The notes under the pieces are model-generated. The model was not told the DNA's origin. It worked only from the letters and a program-made list of their open reading frames with translations, and made no database searches. Shown in pieces: positions 1-8,872 of a stretch of 27,500 nt of DNA. Origin of the DNA: Adiantum capillus-veneris (taxonomy: Eukaryota; Streptophyta; Polypodiopsida; Polypodiales; Pteridaceae). Location of the stretch: assembly GCA_014529385.2 (NCBI GenBank), contig CM043945.1, forward strand, positions 142,709,241 to 142,736,740. The letters are read 5' to 3'. Position numbers and translations under genes: made by a program. Position 1 is the first letter of the stretch. Every line of letters starts with the position of its first letter.

Positions 1-39
1 TTCCTTTGATCGGTGCACCTTGCAGCTCCGACGACACAG

Positions 40-79
<40 letters not shown>

Positions 80-295
80 GGCGGCATCTCGTGCCATGCT
101 GTTGGGCCGCTTTGAATACGACTTCTCGAGCCATGCCGTAGGGTCGCATTGACTCGCAACAATACAATAATTAACGCACATAGAGAGAGAGAGAGAGTAC
201 TTTTCTTGATCTACTTTTATGAAATTTGTCAAGGACAAGGGGTTCGAGGGTAACAGGGGCCATGCCGCCGTCGAAGGCGGTGCCGTTTTACTAGT
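1..295. other. Unassigned flank with (GA)n tracts
   Basis: No convincing gene is visible. The stretch holds a (GA)n microsatellite at about 42-77 and a short one at about 182-198. The last 30 bases (GCCGCCG...ACTAGT, about 264-294) resemble the sequence at 8359-8386, which also lies just upstream of the second R1 copy, so the repeated unit may start here rather than at 296. Confidence 0.5.
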
Positions 296-907
296 GAGAA
301 TAAAAGGAGAAGAAGAGTGATAGCTGCCAACCAAGAGAGCCTTGAGTATACACAAGCTTGAGTTGTACTACATAGTAGAGCTTGAAAGACTATTTGCTTA
401 CTTTCATTTTAGCATAATTCTATGATAGCTACATATGTTGCAAAGCCAATCAAAGTATAAATTATAGCAATATATCAATCATCAAGGTACCCCTTGGACA
501 TCACAGTCTTTGAGGTGATTTGCAACATGGCATTACTTCTTGCCACAACTTCACAAGTGTTGTTTAATTCATCGTTTTGTCATCAATTTTAAATTTGGTG
601 AAGAAATTGTTGCGATTTTTGTACAAATGTTTTCATATGTATTCGCACACCCATGGGTACATACGTGCGTGTGCACGTATGTGCGCATGCACAACACACA
701 CACACACACACACACAAAAGCAAATCAAAACACACCCTCACTTGAAAATACACTATACCTACAAAAATGCATGCACGTGTATAAAATCCTGTGCGCATGT
801 GTATTCGTGTGTGCGCGTGTGCACACACAATCACCCATTCAAATGTAAGTAAGCAAAGCTAGAGATTATAACTAAATATACTTCTAATCGACATGTGCTC
901 GCGCATG

Positions 908-938
<31 letters not shown>

Positions 939-953
939 AGTAAGAAATTTTGA
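296..953 (+). repeat. R1 dispersed repeat, copy 1, left part
   Basis: This segment matches 8430-9083 almost base for base, including the stretches around GGAGAAGAAGAGTGAT and CTTGAGTTGTACTACATAG and an internal (CA)n tract. Short open frames here are carried along by the repeat: they run into (CA)n, shift frame between copies, and resemble no known protein. Copy 1 resumes at 2775 after the LTR insertion. The orientation is taken from the shared 3' end with its (CA)n tail. Confidence 0.85.
949..953. repeat. 5-bp target site duplication (left) of the solo LTR
   Basis: TTTGA at 949-953 is repeated at 2775-2779. The uninterrupted R1 copy reads GAAATTTTGACATAGTG near 9081-9097, with a single TTTGA, so the second copy is the empty site. 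Confidence 0.85.
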
Positions 954-1380
954 TGTAATGTATCCAACATTTACCCTTGTAAATCATTTCAGATATTTTG
1001 CAAAGTAATTGAGATTCTCAATTTTGTGAGTCATCATGAGTTTATCAGAGCAATCGGATTGAAAATCGGGTTCCGAATCCATTTATTTATGATCTTTCTT
1101 TAGGTGGAACTATAGGTTTATGTGGGAACTTATCTATGTGTGAAGAAAAATCTTGGAGATAGTATTTTTAGGAAGGAAAGAGAGGTGAGTCAAAATTATG
1201 ATAGTTCTTTCTTTCTCTCTTTCAAAATAGAATGAGAACTTGTAAGTTTAGAGCTTTTTAAAATCGCGCATAGGATTCACGAACGCAAATTTTTTTTTAA
1301 AAGGGGCCGCGACGACGCATGAGCTTTTTTCTTCTCCTATTCTTGAAACCTCTCAGTATTCTTAGCACCCCCATAGGGCC

Positions 1381-1390
1381 TATATAAAGG
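1381..1390 (+). promoter_or_regulatory. TATA box of the LTR promoter
   Basis: TATATAAAGG within GGCCTATATAAAGGACC. Transcription would be expected to start about 30 bp downstream, near 1412, just before a CA- and CT-rich leader. Confidence 0.65.
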
Positions 1391-1449
1391 ACCCTTCTCC
1401 TCTCACTTTTAACACACACATCTACAGAAGCGGAAGCTCTCTTGCAACG

Positions 1450-1743
1450 ATGTGCCGGAGGAAGCCTCTCTCCCTTAACCTCTCATCTTCAAGCCATCTC
1501 CATCTCCAATCTTCGACGTGCCTTCACCCAATTTGTGAACACACACTCTCTCTCTCTCCATCGACGCGCTTTTCTTTTCTCCATTCCGAAGCTATGGCTC
1601 CAAAGCGTGTAACGCGAAGTTTCAAGGACGCCCCTGCCGTTGCACCACCAAAGAAGATGGGAAGAAGGGTGTCAACTCCGAACGTACCTCATGCGGAAGC
1701 ATCAATCGATGAAGAAGTCGAAGCCGTCCAACCGCCAACATAG
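1450..1743 (+). CDS. Small basic ORF inside the LTR (97 codons)
   Basis: The frame opens about 40 bp after the predicted LTR transcription start and ends at a TAG. The first half is Ser/Leu-rich and low in information. A second in-frame ATG at about 1594, in the plant-like context GCTATGGCT, would give a 49-residue basic peptide starting MAPKRVTRSFKDAP, Lys/Arg-rich and then acidic at its end (SIDEEVEAVQ). I do not recognise a family. It could be an upstream ORF of the retroelement mRNA, a gag leader remnant, or chance. Nothing in the sequence proves translation. Confidence 0.3.
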   Translation: MCRRKPLSLNLSSSSHLHLQSSTCLHPICEHTLSLSPSTRFSFLHSEAMAPKRVTRSFKDAPAVAPPKKMGRRVSTPNVPHAEASIDEEVEAVQPPT

Positions 1744-1962
1744 GAGTTAGCCGCACGCGCTCTAAATCCGATAAGACAAATTTATAATTATGAATTGCTA
1801 TTCATGTTGACTTGGGAAGCTAAGCATAGAGAACCCCTTAAACCGTCCGAAAAACGTGATTCTATCACATGAAACACACATATGTTTTCATAGATTAGTG
1901 AAAGGACTATTTGATAAATTATTATTGTTTGTTGGATTAATTGTTGAAAGAATTATTTTGTT

Positions 1963-2246
1963 CTCGTGGGTAGCGAGATGATTCCGCGGATAGCGGAGAT
2001 TAAAGCTGAGGTTATCGGCTCTCTTTTGTTCCTCGCGGTTAGCGAGATGCCTCGCAGGTAGCGGGATGCCTGGCGGTTAGCGAGATGCCTCGCGGGTAGC
2101 GGGATGCCTGGCGGTTAGCAAGATGCCTCGCGGGTAGCGGGATGCCTCGCGGTTAGTGAGATGGAAAGGTTGCGCAATTCGCGGTTAGCGAATAAATCCT
2201 TTGCAAAGGCTCTGTTGGTTAGACAGAGAAAGTCCGCGGGTAGCGG
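1963..2246 (+). repeat. Array of 13 short hairpins with a GGNTA-type loop
   Basis: Seven perfect-register 19-bp tandem units occupy 2031-2163, each built on CTCGC-GGTTA-GCGAG. Related hairpins flank them on both sides. Stem-loops: 1963-1977, 1983-1997, 2004-2020, 2032-2046, 2051-2065, 2070-2084, 2089-2103, 2108-2122, 2127-2141, 2146-2160, 2177-2193, 2210-2228 and 2234-2246. Stems change while staying paired, for example AGCTGA-GGTTA-TCGGCT, ATTCGC-GGTTA-GCGAAT and CTCTGTT-GGTTA-GACAGAG. Loops are GGTTA, GGGTA, GGATA, or once AGGTA. Two units (2070-2084 and 2108-2122) carry one mid-stem mismatch. The non-Watson-Crick pairs are G-T on this strand, which suits an RNA read in the LTR sense. Confidence 0.8.
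2191..2196 (+). promoter_or_regulatory. Candidate polyadenylation signal of the LTR
   Basis: AATAAA overlaps the 3' arm of the hairpin at 2177-2193. It is the only canonical hexamer seen in the R/U5 part of the LTR on this strand, so it may set the R-U5 boundary shortly downstream. Confidence 0.4.
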
Positions 2247-2401
2247 CAAAATGATGGTATTGTTTGAAGGGCTTTATGAAAGAACTTGTGTTTGGAATTA
2301 ATTAAGGAACAATGTTTGTATATGTAAAACAGTGTGGGAAAAAGTGTGCGTGTGGTGTGGAAAGTGGGGACTGGCTCAGGTTGCCAATCAAGGATGGGTG
2401 G

Positions 2402-2456
2402 ACTCGATTAGTCGAGTACTTTTCACTTTGTCTTCGTTAGTTAGAGATTTATCTCT
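2402..2456 (+). other. Two further perfect hairpins in the LTR
   Basis: ACTCGA-TTAG-TCGAGT (2402-2417) and AGAGAT-TT-ATCTCT (2443-2456) lie downstream of the 13-hairpin array. They do not share its loop. Confidence 0.5.
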
Positions 2457-2774
2457 TGTCATATTTCGGATTTAAGGATGGCGACCGTGCCTCTTAAACG
2501 CGGGAAAAAAGGCGTTGTTTTTGGATCCTTATTATGTGAAAGGGATTTCTTCTCTTATAATGTAAGATCTAGAGTCCATAGAACCTTTAATCTCATCGAC
2601 CTGGCTTGTGGCGTAGGGTCTTGCAACTACGAACACAATAGGTGGAAGTCTTCTTCTCTTTCGTTGCTCGTATCCTTGCTTCGCATTATCGAAGTAGGGT
2701 GTCGTCAACAGATTTAGAGGATAGACAAGGCTATCTTCCATGTCGCCCCGATCTTTTAGGACGGGGACCTTACA

Positions 2775-3077
2775 TTTGACATAGTGCATATGTATATTGG
2801 TTTATTTGTTACATCCATACAATGAAATCTAAGGTTTTGTGATCAATGCAATAGGGGATTATATACTACAAACGTGGTGATGGTTTTAAATCTATAACTT
2901 CCATGGACACACCCTCTACATTTATAGATACATGCATATTCACATTAATATTTTTGTTGTGAAATTCAATATCTTGAGAAGATGTTCTCAACTTGTGTGA
3001 TTATAAAATAAGAGATTTTTGGGAGTTCTACTTATCAAGATAAAACTCATCTCTATTGAATGGTGATTATATTTTGC

Positions 3078-3130
<53 letters not shown>

Positions 3131-3499
3131 GGATAATTTACCTCATTATTGGAGAATGCAAGATGCTACGCATTGCTAGATGTGACAACTATAACACGTG
3201 GATGGGGGGCGCTTTACACCTGTCACCCATTCAATACATGATTAATTCTAACTATGAGTTGTCTAGTTGGTTGGCAAGTGAGTCTCTCATCCCTCAGCGA
3301 GGAATGCTTGTGGCAAAAAGTATCTTCTACAAAATCCAATGTCTTTGTGAATTTATCTTTGTAAAGCTGATTAATGCTATGTTTTTTTTGTAATTTATGA
3401 TCATAAAGATAATTTATTTTGTATTGAAACTTCAATCTAAATTGTACTTAAGCAGATGATTCCAATTGTGGTTAGGATTAAAGCATAAAACACACACAC
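2775..3499 (+). repeat. R1 dispersed repeat, copy 1, right part
   Basis: Matches 9092-9810, from CATAGTGCATATGTATAT to the tail GGATTAAAGCATAAAACACACAC. It includes a (CT)n tract at 3077-3127. A frame at 3163-3393 (starting MLRIARCDNYNTW) recurs in copies 2 and 3. It is broken by an extra G in copy 3 and resembles no known family, so I treat it as repeat sequence and not a gene. Confidence 0.85.
3077..3127 (+). repeat. (CT)n microsatellite
   Basis: An almost pure CT tract of about 51 bp with one G interruption. The same position holds shorter CT tracts in the other R1 copies (9385-9411 and 18290-18304), so it is an internal, length-variable part of the repeat. Confidence 0.95.
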
Positions 3500-6217
3500 C
3501 CATGTTTCCTAACTAGCCTTTGGTCGGGCTAGTATCATATGCTTAAGTGTCAATTTAGTTGAAATTTTGTTTAGAGAGCTAACTGTTTACATGTATTATT
3601 TAGGAGAAATGGATTCCATCATTGGTTAAACTTGGGCATGCTGCTACTAAAGCTCCTATTCCCATTCCTCCTATTGGTACACAATGCATTTTATCTTGTT
3701 TTAAGGGCCCTGATTTTCACAAGAAACTCCTAGATTTTGAAAAATTATCATGTGAAAACAAAACCCTGTCTGCCCTTAACATTGCATCTATAAATGATTG
3801 GATTTCTCTTCTCGTAACATCACGAAAAAACCCCACTGATTGTCTTGAGGCATTTAATAAGCTATTAATCTCGTTATCATTAATAGATTGCCAAGATTCA
3901 TGTGATTTGAATTTTTACTTTTCATCCCTACCTAATATTGTAAACAAGCTTTTACAAATAAATGGTATTCCATCTATTCCATAGAGCTTAAATCTCAAGT
4001 GGAAGTTGTTAACCCTCTCTTGGATTTAGACTTATTGGACCCTGCACAGAAAGAAGCATTGTCTAGTTTAGCTTTTCATTCTTCTGACTTATCTCCTTCT
4101 AAAAACATCTCGGTAGCCTTCTCTAGTTTAGTTCCTTTACTTCCTCCTAGACAAGTCAAATTGGACTCTATTCGACTTGATCACAAGCTATGGGATTTTG
4201 AGCTCATCAATCATAGGGCTCCTACTAGAATCCTTAGCCCTTATTTGTAGCATCTCCCCTGATCTTGTAGAGAATTGTAAAGCCACTGCTATCCAAGCAA
4301 AGCACTTACTATCTTCTGATTTCTTTTTTGAGCTTAGCCAAATCAAGATTTCTGATATAGATTCTTCTAAATGCTCTAATTTGGCACTTATAGCACAAAC
4401 AAAAGGGCCCATTAACCAAGACAAATCCAAGGATCCAAAAAAATTCCTTAAGAATTGTTAGAATACCTTTAGACATTTTTTTAAATGTCAATGCAAGAGG
4501 GCGGACCCTAACTCATCATGCACAGCCTCTATCCTTTGGCTAGACCATCTTTTATGGTTTGTCTTCCAAAATTTTCTCATTCTCTTCTGGACCAGCACAA
4601 GTCTATGCATTCATTGGGTGGGTAGCAACTATTCCCATTGAGGTAAGAACTGCTCTTATTGTATACTTTTGGTTTCATGAGCATATGCTAGAGGCAGCCC
4701 GTGGCCTAGTCCTCTATAGTCCCAATACTCTATTACTCCCAAAGCTAGTAAATACTCCTATTGCAAACATCATTGAGTCTATTCTTAAGCCTTCTAAAAA
4801 CAAAGACTCATTCAAAAGGCTTCCTTATACCCCTTGAAGTATGCAATCCGCTACCAAAACGCCAAGACAATTTCGTGGATCAGAGGAATTATGAGAAACT
4901 TTGAAAGCTTTGGATTTCAATGATGATGATGACCAGGTTCGCTTCTTAACTAGAAAAGCTAATCATCTCTTCTCTTTTTCCACTAAGAAGAAACGTAGTA
5001 AGAGATTTGTTCATGTCCTATTTGGTAATAAGTTCTTTGATTTTTTATCCCCTGAAACTGTGTTTAAAGAGGTTTGGAAAGAAATTAATATTAACAAAAC
5101 ATTTAAGGAATTAAACATTGGGTTTGCATGGAAATACACTAAAAACTTATCCACCTTACTATACAAACCCTTAGAAACTTTTTGCAACTTCTCTTTCCCA
5201 CTAGTAGAATGTATTTGTTCCACTTTAAAAAGATTCAAACCATTTCTCAAAACTTTTGATAACTATGGTTGCCATGTAGTAACTACAAACCAAGAGATAT
5301 GTATACATCCATTTCTTAAAGAAGTGGTTAGTAAAGGCTTAAATCATATTCCATATGAACCATTGAATCCCAAAGCAATCATTAACGAACTATGTGATTG
5401 TTGGCCAAAAGTGTGTAAATTAATGTGCATCAATGAGTCTGTAGCACATCATATATTTATAACAAAGATAGTTATGAGATAATTCTGTGCCATTTTTCCC
5501 AATAGACAATATCATAAACTTGGTATAGAAATAAAGATTTATTAGATGAGATTTCTTATCTTACTACTCATCTTTTCATTTGTGGATTAGATAAGTCAAC
5601 CCAAACACCCACTTTTATTTGTAAAAACCTCATTAGAAATGCCGCTAAATTAAGGATATCTTTTAGTCAATTCAAATACTCCATGGTAGAGGAAAATACT
5701 ATATTTGAAGCAATTTGTAAATTCTCTTTAAATAATAATATTGATTCACCTTTGCATTTTACATATCCATACCTAATGGAAAATTTTAAAATTCATAAAA
5801 ATGACTTCCGTTGGATCACTAATGCACATGGATGCATGTTTTTCAATGTTACATGAGTTATAACTAAGTTATTAAAGACAATAAATAATGGCCTTATAGA
5901 ATACATTGGATCTTTACACAACAAAATATATACATTCACACACATTCATACCAATGCTTATTGGATTATTCAAAATCAATATGATTGTCTAATTAATTTA
6001 CCTAAACCAATCTTTAGCATACATACTTTTGATATAAAATCATGCTATGAAGCTATTCCTCATTATGGTCCCAATAGCTTGATTGAGTCTCTTAAAAACA
6101 TATTGAAAGTAATAAATACCTTAGGTTATAAAGGGTTTAAACAATCTAGAAGCACTTATATTCTCACTAAGAAACAAAAAGAGATATCTGTTTATTTTGA
6201 TGATTTTATTAGCATCA

Positions 6218-6470
6218 ATGCATTTGTCTTAGATAATTGCTATACCAAATTAGGTTTCAATGTAGTCAAACAAATTAAGGGAATCCCTATGGGATATTCT
6301 TGTTCCCCATTGTGGTGTAATTTGTATCAATTGTGGTGTAATCTAAGACAAATGCATTGATGCAGTTGTCTTAGATAATTGCTATACCAAATTAGGTTTC
6401 AATGTAGTCAAACAAATTAAGGGAATCCCTATGGGATACTCTTGTTCCCCATTGTGGTGTAATTTGTATT
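6218..6470 (+). repeat. 142-bp tandem duplication in the RT motif B region
   Basis: The segment from about 6218 (ATGCATTTGTCTTAG) through the motif B codons to TTTGTAT near 6327 is repeated from about 6360 to 6470. The join contains a 20-bp inverted copy (6343-6362) of the sequence at 6213-6232, and ATTGTGGTGTAAT is repeated at 6309-6321 and 6330-6342. Confidence 0.85.
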
Positions 6471-6477
6471 TGGCATG

Positions 6478-6505
6478 GACGTCGAATTAGATTTTATTCG
6501 ACGTC
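6478..6505 (+). repeat. Perfect 10-bp stem fold-back
   Basis: GACGTCGAAT (6478-6487), an 8-nt loop, then ATTCGACGTC (6496-6505). It falls where the RT protein should continue from motif B to motif C and brings in a stop, so it is damage and not coding structure. Confidence 0.8.
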
Positions 6506-7053
6506 TATTCTGATTAAGTTATAGTAATAGACTAAAAGCTTTCCTTCTCTCATTTAGGTTTATGGATGAATTGTTGTTTATTAACAATGAATTTGTGTTG
6601 CAAAGTTTAGGACTTACAAATCACACTGATCACATATATGTGTGGACCATATACCCATTGGATATCATTACCATAAAGAATACCACAAACACTTATGATA
6701 CCACTTACTTGAACACTTATATTTCACTTACTCGACCCTTTATTGGTAATTATGAAACATTGACAACTTGGAAAAAAGAAATGCTTCCTTGTTCAAGTGT
6801 CTCATTTATACATGCTTTTAGCAATAGACCTAAGAAAATGGCAGATAAAGTGTGTATATCTCAAGTAATACCAATTATTTACAATGCATCACATACCTCA
6901 ATAGCATACACAGATGTAATGCATCTTATATCATTGTTTACAAAGAATGGTTTTAATCAAATTAGAATTACAAGTAACTTTCTTGAATTTTTGAAACGTA
7001 ATGAATTTCCTTGTTTAAAGATTGATAAAGATATGCTAATAGCATTTCTTCGT

Positions 7054-7085
7054 GGGGGGGAGGTCCACATGGTGGACTCACCCCC
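7054..7085 (+). repeat. G-rich fold-back at the end of the RT remnant
   Basis: GTCCAC-ATG-GTGGAC (7063-7077), extended outward by GAG/CTC with one bulge and by G/C runs. It sits at the edge between RT-derived sequence and the (CA)n-rich stretch. Confidence 0.6.
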
Positions 7086-7107
7086 TACCATGTTGACCTT
7101 TCGCTAG

Positions 7108-7710
7108 GGATGGGGGAGGGCCACACACACACACACACACACACAATAAACTAAAAAAGACCTCATGTACAAAAATGCATAACGCACATATGTGCACACA
7201 TACCCATGTTTTATAGAGAGTGAATTAGACCATCACCAATTATTTACTATTATTATATGAAATTGTATCAATAAATTTTAAACTTATATCAATTTTATTT
7301 GATTCACGAAAAATGGTGAGAGTATGATTTGCACATGTACACACACACACACACTAAGTTTTGATGTTTTACAAAGCTCAAAAAAAAAAAAAACACACAC
7401 ACACACACACTCACTCTCAAAGTTAGGAGACCCCCCCTCCCCCCCCTCCCCTTTTTTTGGTGGATATCTTATTATTATTTGCTTAAATTGTTTTTTGGTG
7501 TGACTTTCGCCCAACCCTCAAATTTGAATGGTGGCCCTAGTTTGCATTTTGAAGCCTCATTAAAACTACCTTTTCACTAGATGCACAAAAAAAAGGTCAT
7601 ATAAGTGCTCCAAGGCCTTGAGAAAGCTCTCAATTTCTTTCTACACAAATTGAAAGGGTACAAACAGGACATCCAAATGCTTTTTTGACTATCTTTCACT
7701 TGTTTTAAAA
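7108..7710. other. Unassigned low-complexity stretch
   Basis: Holds (CA)n tracts at about 7122-7145, 7338-7354 and 7393-7410, an A13 run near 7380-7393, and a C-rich run CCCCCCCTCCCCCCCCTCCC beginning at 7431 that could form a G-quadruplex on the minus strand. No gene is visible. Confidence 0.6.
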
Positions 7711-8108
7711 TGTAGTGGGTGCATTGACAAGGAAACATGTACTACCATCACCTATACTTTTTCTTTTCAAACAAAGACAAAAGATGGAAAACTACTTTCC
7801 CTACCCTCTAAAAACTTCTCCCTCGAGCTCTCATGCACACCAAGTAAAAGAAGTTTTGGACACACACACACACACACACACAACTCTCTCCTAGGCATTG
7901 ATTTTCAATGTAGTGGGTGCATTGACAAGGAAACATGTACTACCATCACCTATACTTTTTCTTTTCAAACAAAGACAAAAGATGGGAAACTACTTTCCCT
8001 ACCCTCTAAAAACTTCTCCCTCTAGCTCTCATGCATACCAAATAAAAGAAGTTTTGGACATACACACACACACACACACACACAACTCTCTCCTATGCAT
8101 TGATTTTT
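7711..8108 (+). repeat. 198-bp tandem duplication with (CA)n in each copy
   Basis: TGTAGTGGGTGCATTGACAA starts both copies (7711 and 7909), and both run through GAAGTTTTGGACA, a (CA)n tract, and CTCTCTCCTA-GCATTGATTTT. Divergence is only a few substitutions plus tract length. Short ORFs inside are not conserved as protein. Confidence 0.9.
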
Positions 8109-8428
8109 AAAGAAAAGGGTATTGCTACTTTGTTGTGTTTTGTCATTCTCTCTCCTTCTCACATGTATATATACACACACACACACACTCTTACAAGATT
8201 GTCTCTATGCAAAACAGAAATTGGTGTATCTACTAACATAATATGGCAGAAGGGCTCCCCTTTACACGTGTTGCAATCTGCGACCTGAAGACTAAAGTCC
8301 AAAAAGAAAAAAAACCCAGTTGCACGTAATAAAGAGGGAGAGAGGGTGAGAGAGAGAGGCCGCCGAAGGCGGCTGACCGTACTAGTCTAATAATAGGTCA
8401 CTCTACTCTTCAACAGATTGAGGACATA
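8064..8428 (+). repeat. Inverted partner of the 25.5-kb repeat, with a 153-bp insertion
   Basis: The parts 8064-8232 and 8386-8428 are the reverse complement of 25507-25733 (for example CTTACAAGATTGTCTCTATG and TAATAATAGGTCACTCTAC). Relative to that partner an extra segment, 8233-8385, is present here, flanked by TCTA on both sides. It contains the perfect hairpin GCCGCC-GAA-GGCGGC (8359-8373). Confidence 0.75.
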
Positions 8429-8429
8429 T

Positions 8430-8833
8430 GAGGGTAAAAGGAGAAGAAGAGTGATGGATGCCAACCAAGAGAGCCTTGAGTATACACAAGCTTGAGTTGT
8501 ACTACATAGTAGAGCTTGAAAGACTATTTTCTTACTTTCATTTTAGCATAATTCTATGATAGCTACATATGTTGCGAAGCAATCAAAGTATAAATTGTAG
8601 CACTATATAAATCATCAAGGTACCCCTTGGACATCACAGTCTTGCAGGTGATTTGCAACATGGCATTACTTCTTGCCACAACTTCATAGGTGTTGTTTAA
8701 TTCATCGTTTTGTCATCAATTTTAAATTTGGTGAAGAAATTGTTGCGATTTTTGTACAAATGTTTTCATATGTATTCGTGCACCCATGGATACATATGTG
8801 CGTGTGCACGTATGTGCGCATGCACGCATGCAC

Positions 8834-8872
<39 letters not shown>

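Larger units (their letters stand above)
954..2774 (+). mobile_element. Solo LTR of an LTR retrotransposon (1821 bp)
   Basis: The insertion is defined by comparing R1 copy 1 (interrupted) with copy 2 (continuous). It starts TGTAATG and ends CTTACA, giving TG...CA termini with a TGTAA/TTACA inverted repeat, and it is flanked by the 5-bp repeat TTTGA. It contains a TATA box at 1381-1390 and AATAAA at 2191-2196, in the order U3-R-U5 on the plus strand. No gag-pol follows, so it is a solo LTR left by LTR-LTR recombination. Approximate zones: U3 954-1411, R from about 1412 to past 2200, U5 to 2774. The superfamily cannot be told without the internal region. The length suits a long-LTR Ty3/Gypsy or Copia element (inference). 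Confidence 0.82.
3601..7107 (+). pseudogene. Decayed Penelope-like reverse transcriptase element
   Basis: A run of plus-strand open segments in shifting frames (3622-3984, 3999-4250, 4177-4461, 4559-4837, 4901-5482, 5519-6358, 6556-7107) reads as one eroded protein. Visible RT landmarks in order: a PLE-like pre-RT stretch (KGLNHIPYEPLNPK, about 5335-5380); HKNDFRWITNAHGC (about 5793-5834); motif A FDIKSCYEAIPH (about 6028-6063); motif B GIPMGYSCSPLWCNLY (about 6281-6328); motif C FMDELLFINN (6559-6588); and the downstream IYPLDIITIK and CISQVIPI segments. These match the eukaryotic RT type with GIPMG-CAP, F/YxDD-NN and IYP-L-L signatures, nearer to Penelope-like elements than to LINEs. The first third is unrecognised. 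Breaks include TGA at 5854, a frameshift near 5460, a 142-bp internal duplication and Asp-Glu in place of Asp-Asp in motif C. No GIY-YIG domain was seen. Class assignment is an inference. Confidence 0.65.

Noticed and set aside
540-852. Frames in the left R1 copies (MPQLHKCCLIHRF...)
   Set aside because: They pass through (CA)n and GTGCACGT runs, differ in reading after the tract, and have no recognised domain.
2031-2163. CRISPR-like regular spacing of 19-bp units
   Set aside because: Units are directly adjacent with no spacers and lie in a eukaryotic LTR, so this is a tandem repeat.
2478-2717. 79-codon frame in the U5 part of the LTR
   Set aside because: No recognised family, an overlapping minus frame is equally open, and it lies past the likely R-U5 border.
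3163-3393. Frame MLRIARCDNYNTW... shared by three R1 copies
   Set aside because: Similarity follows the DNA repeat; copy 3 has a frameshift, changes are not biased to silent sites by eye, and no family is recognised.
6562-7107. Separate gene after the RT region
   Set aside because: It begins at RT motif C and continues the same protein; it is the C-terminal part of the decayed RT element.
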